Shown here one piece after another: positions 1 to 7,800 of a DNA stretch of 21,458 nt. Source of the stretch: a virus; the IMG/VR virus record IMGVR_UViG_3300030328_001108, positions 1 through 21,458 of that record, one strand, 5' to 3'. The position numbers and the translations under genes were made by a program. The notes beneath the pieces were generated by a model that worked only from the letters and a program-made list of their open reading frames with translations, was not told the origin of the DNA and did not search any database. The stretch's first letter is position 1. Each line of letters begins with the position of its first letter.

Positions 1-47
1 TAGAGTGTGGGTTAGAGAATCCTGAGTATTGTGAAAGTTGTCAGTAG
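1..47 (+). CDS. 3' end of an upstream gene (partial)
   Basis: Reading from base 3, an open frame runs into the window and stops at 45-47. It ends ECGLENPEYCESCQ, with three closely spaced cysteines, as in the tail of a small zinc-ribbon-like protein. The stop codon sits directly on the Shine-Dalgarno sequence of the next gene (AGGAGG at 46-51), which is the spacing expected for a real gene end in this tightly packed block. Only 14 codons are visible, so neither the gene nor its function can be confirmed. The other two frames stop within the first 25 bases. Confidence 0.4.
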   Translation, partial: ECGLENPEYCESCQ

Positions 48-56
48 GAGGTAGTT

Positions 57-152
57 ATGCCGTATGGTAAGGGTACTTATGGGAGTAAGAGGGGTCGGCC
101 TTCTAAGAAGGCTAAGGCTGCTGGTCGTAAAAAGATGAAACGTAAAAAGTAA
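57..152 (+). CDS. 31-aa highly basic phage protein
   Basis: The ATG at 57 follows a perfect AGGAGG (46-51) with a 5-base spacer, the best ribosome binding site in this part of the window, so translation is likely despite the small size. The product begins MPYGKGTYGSKRGRP and ends in a run of lysines and arginines; 14 of 31 residues are K or R. Small proteins with a G-K-G-T-Y-G start and a basic tail are, from memory, common near packaging genes of marine and other tailed phages. Their role is unknown; nucleic-acid binding in the virion is an inference from charge. The stop TAA shares its last A with the next ATG. Confidence 0.75.
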   Translation: MPYGKGTYGSKRGRPSKKAKAAGRKKMKRKK

Positions 153-394
153 TGACTGATTTAGAAGTTGCTTTTGATTGGCTTGGCGATCCTAAAAAAA
201 TAGAGGCGTTTAAGAAAATTAGGTTTAAGAAGCACGCTAGATTAAAAAATGTTCCGTGGACTGCTGAAGAAAAAGAACAGTTAGGGACTTGGCCCGGCAT
301 CCTTGGCTTTTGTGGGCAGCAAACGTGGCAAGAACGTTGGGAAAAGTGGCTTTTAGAAAGAGGACTTTTAGAACAATGGCTCCTAGAAAAGTAG
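152..394 (+). CDS. 80-aa hypothetical protein
   Basis: This 80-residue product starts at the ATG of a TAATG overlap with the basic 31-aa gene, so it is probably translated by coupling; no good separate ribosome binding site is seen. Residues about 6-45 are mixed-charge and probably helical (WLGDPKKIEAFKKIRFKK), followed by an aromatic stretch with PW, WPG and QTWQERWEKW. It has seven tryptophans, one cysteine, and no signal peptide or membrane segment. I do not recognise a family. Its 3' end overlaps the next gene by 19 bases. It sits among small genes just upstream of the terminase, where phages often carry short lineage-specific virion or packaging accessories. Confidence 0.65.
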   Translation: MTDLEVAFDWLGDPKKIEAFKKIRFKKHARLKNVPWTAEEKEQLGTWPGILGFCGQQTWQERWEKWLLERGLLEQWLLEK

Positions 395-639
395 CAAAGC
401 CTAAAGCTACGGCTGCGTATTATCGTAAAAATCCTAAAGCTAGGGCGAAGAAGAAGGCGTATGACACGAAGTATCATTCTACGAAGAAACGTAAAAAGTA
501 TCGTGCTGATTTGAATAAGGAACGCCGTAAACGTGGTATTGCTGGTAAGGGCGGTAAAGATGTTTCCCATAAGAAGGGTGGCGGTTACACGTTGGAATCT
601 CCTTCTAAGAACCGTGCCAGAAACAGGGGCAAAAAATGA
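376..639 (+). CDS. 87-aa lysine/arginine-rich phage protein
   Basis: I chose the ATG at 376, not the in-frame start at 289, because the 289 start would overlap the previous gene by more than 100 bases and add an unrelated hydrophobic leader. An AAAGAGGA tract lies about 11 bases upstream. The 87-aa product starts MAPRKVAKPKATAAYYRKNP and is strongly basic throughout. The C-terminal half has the pattern GKDVSH-K-GG, then ESPSKNRARNRGKK. From memory, this arrangement (KDxSH, then xPSxNRxR) recurs in small basic proteins beside terminase genes of marine podoviruses. No enzymatic motif can be defended; a nucleic-acid-binding or capsid-associated role is inferred. It ends in an ATGA overlap with the next gene. 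Confidence 0.75.
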   Translation: MAPRKVAKPKATAAYYRKNPKARAKKKAYDTKYHSTKKRKKYRADLNKERRKRGIAGKGGKDVSHKKGGGYTLESPSKNRARNRGKK

Positions 640-830
640 CCGGCAATGTCGCCTTTTTGAACACTGAAGCGTGGGTCCAGTACGGGGTTGAGAAAGGTTT
701 TTGCTCTCCGTCGTATTGTTCGGTGCATGACATATCCCACGCAGATGATTATGACGAAATAGTTGAACTTATTGAAGATCACGATGGGGATGCCGATTTT
801 TGTTGGCCTGTTGTTCGCATAAAGATATAA
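636..830 (+). CDS. 64-aa acidic Cys-containing conserved phage protein
   Basis: The start ATG overlaps the stop of the basic 87-aa gene (ATGA at 636-639). The 64-residue product is acidic. It shows a W-V-Q-Y-G-V-E-K-G-F-C start region, then SPSYCSVHD, an Asp/Glu-rich helix (DDYDEIVELIEDHDGD), and a final ADFCWPVVRI. The cysteines at about 23, 28 and 56 plus the histidine after CSV could bind a metal or form a disulfide. From memory, this W..YG...GYC....C..HD...DPC pattern is a recurrent small protein family in aquatic phages and actinobacteriophages, without an assigned function. Its stop TAA is followed with no gap by the terminase ATG. Confidence 0.8.
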   Translation: MTGNVAFLNTEAWVQYGVEKGFCSPSYCSVHDISHADDYDEIVELIEDHDGDADFCWPVVRIKI

Positions 831-2738
831 ATGGCTTCGGGCAAATCCACTCCTGTAGAGAAATGGGTTGAGTATTTAATACTTCGCCGTACTATGAGCA
901 TGTATAAAGCTGCTCAACAATCAGGCGTTAACTACCATTCCGCTAGAGATAACGAATCTGGCCGTGTTAACACCCGTAATTACATGGTTGCGAAAGAACA
1001 AGTTGACGCTATAGGCGTTTCTGCGATTCCTTCCTACCAAGAACTTCCCCCCGAAGTACAAGAATGCTGGAACAACATCGAAAAATTCGCTTTACGGTAC
1101 TTTGGTATCATTTTACAGCCTTGGCAAATCGAAGCCACGGAACGTATCTTTGAATTATTTGAAACACCCGAAGAAGAATACGTTGTTATTAATGCCCCAC
1201 CCGGATCGGGTAAATCAACGTTCTTTGCGAAAGTACTTCCGGCATGGGCGACAGTCCGCAATAGGGCTATTAGGGGTATGCTCGGTTCCTCGACTCAACG
1301 TCTCGCTGAATGGTACACACGGCGTTTGAGGGCGGAGTTTGAACGTGAGCATGTCGCCCGTGCCGAACTCAACGACGTTAAATTAGGGTTAGCTGTAGAT
1401 GCCCAACGCACCCTGCAACAAGACTTTGGCCAGTTTAAGCCCGACGCTAAAGAAATCTGGCGTGCCGAAGCGTTCACAATAGTTCAACAAGACGACATGC
1501 CCCTATCGCAGAAAGAACCATCATGGTCAGCGTTTGGTATGGACTCCGGTTTTCTTGGTGGCCGTTTTGATCTCATTATTTGGGATGACGTATGGGATCC
1601 TCGCAAGATGCGTAACAGCGAATCACGGTCTGACATGTACCGCTGGTGGGATGAAGTAGCTGAAACACGACTAGAACCCGGAGGTCTGCTCATACTACAA
1701 GGGCAACGTATGGCCTCAGACGACATATACCGATACGCCCTAGACAAATTCGCCCCAATAGACGAAGACTACGACGAAGTAGACGAAGATAAAGTAGAAG
1801 AAGAAGGCGAACGCAAATATAACCACCTTAAATTCAAAGCCCACTACGACGACAGGTGCGAACAACTCCACAAACCAAGCGACCCAGCATACCCAGAAGG
1901 CTGCCTACTATACCCACGCCGACTGCCGTGGAGAAAATTGCGCCATATTAAAGCCCAGACTCCTGACAGGTACGAAATCCTATACCAACAAGAAGACACA
2001 GACCCTGCATCTGTTTTAGTTGACCCTCTTTGGATAACGGGAGGTGTAGGGAAAAACGGCGTTGACTACGTTGGCTGTTGGGACAAAGACCGTGACCTGT
2101 GGGAAGTACCAGAATATCTCGCTGGCGAAGTTATGGTTATAGCGTCAGCGGACCCTTCGCCATCTAATTTTTGGGCGTTGCAATGCTGGGCGTATTGCCC
2201 TGAAAGCGAGTACAGGTATTTGCTTGAATCGTACCGTCGTAAGATGGATGCTCCAGCGTTTTTGGATTGGAACCATGACACGCAACGTTTTACCGGCGTA
2301 GCTGAAGAGTGGTGGCAGATAAGTAACGAAATAGGTCATCCGATTACGCATTGGATAGTTGAAGCCAACGCAGCGCAAAAGTTTATTTTGCAGTACGACC
2401 ATTTCCGGCGGTGGTCAGCTCTCAGGGGGGTTGAGCTTATTCCGCATTACACGCATTCTAGAAACAAAGGAGATCCTAAATATGGGGTACAGATGTTAGC
2501 GCCTTTGTATCGTCTTGGTCGGATTAGACTTCCGGGTCGGCAACGAACTGACGCTCGGCCCCATTCTTTGCTTTTGGTGAATGAAGTAACAAAATGGAAC
2601 CCAGAAGGCACAGGTTCTAGAACTGATGACTGTGTGATGGCACAATGGTTTGTAGAACATAACCTAGAAAAATTATATACGCCTATGTCTGAGCCTCTCA
2701 AACTATGGCGGCCTTCGTGGGTAACAGCAGAAAGCTAA
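831..2738 (+). CDS. terL: terminase large subunit (ATPase and nuclease)
   Basis: This is the packaging motor, which pumps DNA into the prohead and cuts concatemers. In the 635-aa product, residues 118-130 hold Walker A (NAPPGSGKST). Residues 248-253 hold Walker B (LIIWDD), and ILQGQR at 288-293 fits the coupling motif after the ATP site. The C-terminal nuclease domain has the expected acidic residues in order: D441 (ASADPSPSN), E511 (WIVEANAA) and D599/D600 (SRTDDCVMAQW). A stretch at 315-328 is very Asp/Glu-rich. Residues about 21-45 look like a helix-turn-helix (MSMYKAAQQSGVNYHSARD), and no separate small terminase gene is seen here. The start follows the previous stop with no gap. Codons at 1713-1922 are unusual, with 66 of 70 ending in A or C. 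Confidence 0.97.
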   Translation: MASGKSTPVEKWVEYLILRRTMSMYKAAQQSGVNYHSARDNESGRVNTRNYMVAKEQVDAIGVSAIPSYQELPPEVQECWNNIEKFALRYFGIILQPWQIEATERIFELFETPEEEYVVINAPPGSGKSTFFAKVLPAWATVRNRAIRGMLGSSTQRLAEWYTRRLRAEFEREHVARAELNDVKLGLAVDAQRTLQQDFGQFKPDAKEIWRAEAFTIVQQDDMPLSQKEPSWSAFGMDSGFLGGRFDLIIWDDVWDPRKMRNSESRSDMYRWWDEVAETRLEPGGLLILQGQRMASDDIYRYALDKFAPIDEDYDEVDEDKVEEEGERKYNHLKFKAHYDDRCEQLHKPSDPAYPEGCLLYPRRLPWRKLRHIKAQTPDRYEILYQQEDTDPASVLVDPLWITGGVGKNGVDYVGCWDKDRDLWEVPEYLAGEVMVIASADPSPSNFWALQCWAYCPESEYRYLLESYRRKMDAPAFLDWNHDTQRFTGVAEEWWQISNEIGHPITHWIVEANAAQKFILQYDHFRRWSALRGVELIPHYTHSRNKGDPKYGVQMLAPLYRLGRIRLPGRQRTDARPHSLLLVNEVTKWNPEGTGSRTDDCVMAQWFVEHNLEKLYTPMSEPLKLWRPSWVTAES

Positions 2739-2742
2739 AACA

Positions 2743-4509
2743 TTGAAAACCGCTGAAGAAATTGTAGACCTGTACTATACCCGATCATCTAATCATGCTG
2801 GTGCAAAAGAACGGATGCGTCTTATTCGTGACCATTACAACGGTGACGTTATTGTACCGTTACCTGAAATAGATTCTACTGAGGCTTCATCGGTTGCTAA
2901 TTTATTGGCGCAAGGTTTAGATCAAACGGCGATGCGTATAGCGTCGGTAACGCCGGACATTGTGTGTCCACCTGAAGATGAGTCGTCTAAGCAAGCGCAA
3001 AAGTTTGCTGGGATCCGTCGTAAGGCGTTGTTTGGTTGGTGGCAAAACTCTCGCATAGATATGCAGCTTGCGAAACGTGCAAGGCATCTTATTGGTTACG
3101 CTAGCAGCATTGTGCAAATACGGTTTGACCATGAGAAAGGTTGCCCAACGTGGCATGTTCGTGATCCTTTAACAGCTTACCCGTCTAATTTGCGTGGGCC
3201 TGATGAAATGAGTCCTGCGGATTGCGTGTTTGGGTATGAACGTTCTCAAGGTTGGATTCGTAGACATTACCCTGACGCTGCGTTGCGATTTGCTGGCGTT
3301 AATGAAGCACCATACGACAATGACAGACCTGTTGAACTTATTGAATACGTTGACCGTGAAGAATATGTGCTAGTAGCAATACACAACCCTGCTCACAGTA
3401 TTGGCGTGCATACAATGAACGATAACCACGAACTTATTATTGCAGAGTTAGAACGCACACCTAATTTGACAGGTGTTTGCCCTGTTATTATGTCACAGCG
3501 AATATCGTTGGATGAACCTAATGGACAGTTTGACGGCATACTAGGGATGTATCAGCAACAAGCAAAGCTAATGGCGTTAGAAGTCATAGCTGTGCAAAAA
3601 GGTGTTTTCCCTGATACATGGCTAGTAGGTCGTGCTGGCGAACAACCAACTATTATTAATCCTGCAAATGGGTTAACAGGTGAGGTTGGTGTTTTGCGTG
3701 GTGGTGATTTGCGAGATATGCAACTTCAACCCGGTTTTATGACGAATCCTGCGATTGATCGTTTAGAAAGGGCGCAGCGTTTAACTGCTGGTGTCCCTGC
3801 TGAATTTGGTGGGGAATCTACTAGTAACATTCGTACTGGTCGCCGTGGCGACGCTGTGCTTTCTGCTGTTGTTGATTTTGCCGTTCAGGAATCGCAACGT
3901 ATCCTTGCTCGCTCATTAGAAGCTGAAAATAAAATAGCTATTGCTATGGCTAAATCTCATGCTGGTGGTAAATCTAAATCGTTTTATGTTTCTATGGGGA
4001 AAGTAAAAGGCAAGGTAGATTATGTTCCGAATAAACACTTTACAACGGATGACAATGTGGTCAGTTACAGTCACGCTGGGGCTGATATCAATAATCTTGT
4101 TATTGCTGGCGGTCAAAGACTTCAAATGGGTACGATGTCGAAAGAATCGTTTATGAAAATAGATCCTCTTGTTGAGGATGTTGAAGCTGAACGTGACGCT
4201 GTAACTGCTGAACAGTTAGAACAAAGTTTGCTTTCTGGTTTGCAGCAGCAGGCAGCGACAGGGGCGATACCTCCTAGTGACGTTGCTCGAATTATTGACC
4301 TTGTTAAATCAAACAAGGAAGAACTTGCTGGCGCTGTTGAAAAAGTACAACGTGAAGCGCAGGAAAGGCAAGCTGAAATGGTTTCTCCCACATCCCCTGA
4401 AGCACAATCCGGCATAGCCCAACCCGGAGCTGGAGCGGAAGCTATGGCTGCGCCGCCTCCTGCTGAGGGTGGGCCTGCTGGATTGCGTGAACTCTTAGGA
4501 GCGTTGTAA
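2743..4509 (+). CDS. portal protein
   Basis: The 588-aa product sits directly after the terminase, the usual portal position, and has portal-like length and layout. An N-terminal region (RMRLIRDHYNGDVIVPLPE) precedes a long mixed alpha/beta body. Next comes a conserved-looking segment near residues 340-390 (FMTNPAIDRLERAQ, then GGESTSNIRTGRRGDA), which I associate with portals of uncultured aquatic phages. The C-terminal 120 residues are Gln/Glu/Ala-rich, probably coiled coil, ending in a Pro/Gly tail. The portal forms the dodecameric DNA channel at one capsid vertex. The only start near the gene's beginning is TTG at 2743, with a weak purine tract before it; the next ATG, at 2818, would cut into the conserved N-terminus. 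It ends in a TAATG overlap. Confidence 0.9.
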   Translation: MKTAEEIVDLYYTRSSNHAGAKERMRLIRDHYNGDVIVPLPEIDSTEASSVANLLAQGLDQTAMRIASVTPDIVCPPEDESSKQAQKFAGIRRKALFGWWQNSRIDMQLAKRARHLIGYASSIVQIRFDHEKGCPTWHVRDPLTAYPSNLRGPDEMSPADCVFGYERSQGWIRRHYPDAALRFAGVNEAPYDNDRPVELIEYVDREEYVLVAIHNPAHSIGVHTMNDNHELIIAELERTPNLTGVCPVIMSQRISLDEPNGQFDGILGMYQQQAKLMALEVIAVQKGVFPDTWLVGRAGEQPTIINPANGLTGEVGVLRGGDLRDMQLQPGFMTNPAIDRLERAQRLTAGVPAEFGGESTSNIRTGRRGDAVLSAVVDFAVQESQRILARSLEAENKIAIAMAKSHAGGKSKSFYVSMGKVKGKVDYVPNKHFTTDDNVVSYSHAGADINNLVIAGGQRLQMGTMSKESFMKIDPLVEDVEAERDAVTAEQLEQSLLSGLQQQAATGAIPPSDVARIIDLVKSNKEELAGAVEKVQREAQERQAEMVSPTSPEAQSGIAQPGAGAEAMAAPPPAEGGPAGLRELLGAL

Positions 4510-4892
4510 TGCCAAGAAAAGGTAAGGGGCAACAGGCTGCAAAGACAGCTACGGGTCAAGCGTATGGTGAAGCAAAAGCGCAAGAAGAAGCACAAGGCGT
4601 AGTTCCACTTCCTCAAATGGAAGAACCACAAATGCCTGCGATGAGGGCTGGGTCTGCTCCGTTTGGTAGAGGCTCTGAACGACCTAATGAACCTGTTATG
4701 GAAACTGGTGAACCTCATCAAGCGGTTACTCCAGAAACGTCAGAACAACAAAGAATGAAAATAATGGCAATGTTGCCGCTTGTTGAAATGGCTGCTTCGC
4801 AACCTTACGCTACCCCAAGGACTAGGAACCTTGCTCGCAAGATGCGGCTTGCTGTCGGACCCATGAAAGACTTTGAAGATAGGAACCCATAA
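4509..4892 (+). CDS. 127-aa portal-adjacent conserved protein
   Basis: The ATG lies in a TAATG overlap with the portal gene and has AGGAG at 4497-4501, 7 bases upstream. The product starts with a basic MPRKGKG and has an Ala/Gln/Glu-rich segment and a low-complexity Pro/Met/Glu region (PLPQMEEPQMPAM). It then carries the motif SERPNEPVMETG near residues 56-67 and a helical C-terminus (MAMLPLVEMAASQPYATP and onward). From memory, short portal-adjacent proteins with an R-P-N-E-P-V/I-T-x-G motif occur widely in actinobacteriophages and related aquatic phages, and none has a proven function that I know of. A small head-completion or portal-associated protein is an inference from position. No membrane segment is seen. 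Confidence 0.82.
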   Translation: MPRKGKGQQAAKTATGQAYGEAKAQEEAQGVVPLPQMEEPQMPAMRAGSAPFGRGSERPNEPVMETGEPHQAVTPETSEQQRMKIMAMLPLVEMAASQPYATPRTRNLARKMRLAVGPMKDFEDRNP

Positions 4893-7800
4893 TGGGTTTT
4901 CTTGATTTGGTTAAGGGTGTTGGCGGTGGAGCGTTAGACGTTGTTCAAGGTGGCGCTGGTTTTGCTGTTGACACTGTTAAAGCAGCCGCAGAATTAGCAA
5001 CTGGCGATATTGGTGGAGCTGCTGATACTTGGTTTGAATCTTGGCAAGAGGACATTCTTGGCAATGTAGTTGGTGGAGCTTTTGGGCCTGAAGGCATTAT
5101 TGGTTCTGTTATTAAAGCGTTGCCAGAAGAAGGCCCGTTTGGTTTTATTCGTAGCGGTGGGAGGCAAGTAATTACTCCTGTTATGGAAGGCTGGGATTGG
5201 GTTATGCAGACCGTTGTTGATGACGGTCTTGGCACTTTTGCTACGGTAATGCACGCAGGTCTTAGGGGCGGCAATCCTTTGAAGATATTTGATTCTTCAA
5301 CGTGGTCAGAAGCATGGGATATTAATAGTAAATCTTTTGATCCTGTAACTGGTGAAAGGATTGAAGGGCATGGCCGCACTTTTGGTCAGTCTGTTGCTGC
5401 GGCGTTGTGGATTAACGATCCGTTTGACAATGAACAATACGATGCGATTAAAGATGATTCTTTGTTTAATCTTGTTTCGGGTTCGTTAGATTTTGCTCAA
5501 GAATTTTTAGATCCTGTAGATATTATGCTTGGAGGGTCAGCGAATCTTCTTTCTGGAAAAACAGCGATTGCTTTCAAAACGCAAGATAGTTACAAAATTA
5601 TTGGCAAAGGAAAGTATTTAGGGAAAAGGTACCTTGCCCCTCAAAGGATTTACACCCCAAACATGAGGGGAACTGGCGCAGGTTGGCGACGAATAGATCA
5701 AAAAGTTGGTAGCAACTTTATTACTAAAAAGTTTTGGAAAGAATTAACGCCAGAACAACAACGGATTCGTACTGCTATAGGAACTAAAGCAACAGAAGCA
5801 AGGGCCGCTGCTTTTGTTGATTCCAATAGGTGGGCTAGCGTTGAAACGCAATTAAAACAAATAGATGCCCAAACTACAAAAAGCGCTACGTTAGAAACAA
5901 TTAATAAAAAAGGTGAGCTTGAATACACAAAAAATCCAGAGCATTTATCTAGGGAGGAAGCGGCAGCTCAACGTGCTGGTGTGCTTCGTCAACTTGTTGG
6001 TCGTAAAGGCGCAAAAATGCCGGAAGAAGCTATTTTCGCTATAGCTCATGGTGCTACTCCAGAAGCAAGAAGGTTAACTGCCCGTGCAGCTATGGGTGAC
6101 GGGACTGCTTTTAGAGAGGCTTCAGCAATAGCTAGCAATGTAAGAAGTTTGCTTGCTGATGAAGGAGTTTCAAATCAAACTGGGAGTTTAAGTTTCGCTC
6201 AACAACTTGATGAAATAGACACTTTGAATGTGGACAGAAAAGTTCTTAGCGAAAAAATTAAAGATTACGATGAGCTTGAGAAAGCAGGAAAATTAACTCC
6301 TCAACAAAAAGGTTGGCGAAAAAGATATGACAATCAAAGAAAAGAAATGGATCGTCGTGTTGGTGAGCTTAATGTAAGCACAGCGAAAATACGGCAAGAT
6401 TACGGTTTAGATGACGTTGATTTTGAAATTATGTTTGATTTGCAATCGGAACTTTTTGAAAATCAGGTTAAAAGGGTTGAGAATACTAGTGTTGGCCCAG
6501 TTGTTGATGACATATCTGAATTAATTTCAGGAGACGCTGGGATGCAAGCTATGACTGAATTTGCGTTGCATCGTTTAGCTGACGCTGAGATTAACCCTAT
6601 AGCTGCTAGAGAATTTGGCAGGATAGATGAAGTTTGGCGAAGAAGAAGTTTAGATGAAGTAGTTGGTAGGCGCATTCGTTCTATGACAGAACGTTTTGTG
6701 GACACGGCAGAAGATGTGTATTGGATTCCTTCTGTTATTAATCCTCTTGGTTTCCGCAAATTGCGAGTTTTAACTGAACGTGTCCCTCAAGCGTTGATAG
6801 ATTTTAACGATACGCAAGCGTTTACACAATACGAACGTATTTTGGCTCAGGCTTCAAGAATTAAAATTAAAGGCAATCGTGTTGCGTCAGCTTCTAAAAA
6901 AAATGTTGAGCAGAGGCTTGGCCAGTGGATGGAGATATTAGAACGAGGAGATGTTGGCTTTCAAAACGAACTGCGGACTTTGTACGACAACACAATTGAC
7001 GATTTAATTGATGACATTGAAAAAATGCTTGAAGAAGCTAAACCTCCAATTATTATTAACGGAAAATCTCTTAGAGATGAATTAAATAACGCTAATTCTT
7101 TGAAAAATTCTTCGGTTATTAATCGTTATGGCGAACAAACAACAGATCACATGAGTACCAAAGGAAGAGAACAAGTAGGTGTGACGCAAGACAGCCGCCA
7201 ACACACAACTGTTTCTTATGGCGATACGACAGTAAATTATGCGATGTCTCCTCAACAGGTTTTGCAATCAGCGGTGCTTCCACGGTTTGATTTAATTAAT
7301 AGTCAATTACAAGATTTAGCTCGCAAAGATGGAACGTTAAAAAGCAAAGTTTGGGTAACTACAAAAGACGTTACGAAACGTGTAACAAGGTATCCACGCA
7401 GGACAGCGGAAATAGTAAATGGCATTTGGAGGCCAGCAGTTTTGCTTACTCCTAAATGGCCAATGCGTGTTCAACTTGATGAAACGTTGCGTCGTATGGC
7501 TGATTTGGGGACTATTTCTGAAATGAGAAGTTTGTTTGGGGCTATGGGTGACCTTAAAGATGGCTATGCAAGCAGAGCTATTGAAAATGGTTTAACAAAC
7601 GTTCCAACTCGTTTACGGCAAACAGTTCGAGAAAATGAACTTGCTGCTTTAGGTGACAATGTTACAAAAGAAGTGCGGCAAGCAAAACTTGATGAAATCA
7701 AAGAACTTACTGACGGTCAAATTCTTGAAAAACTTGACGATAAAAAAGTTAAAGAAATTGTTTTAGAGTCGGCGAAAGAAGCTCGAATAGAAGCTGGGTA

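Noticed and set aside
112-570. 152-aa open frame on the minus strand
   Set aside because: It lies fully across three well-supported small plus-strand genes, starts with a low-complexity Phe/Thr/Ser/Arg mix typical of antisense shadows of Lys-rich codons, and has no ribosome binding site of note.
4122-4721. 199-aa open frame on the minus strand
   Set aside because: Antisense to the portal end and the 127-aa gene; Ser/Arg/Cys-rich shadow composition and no recognisable domain.
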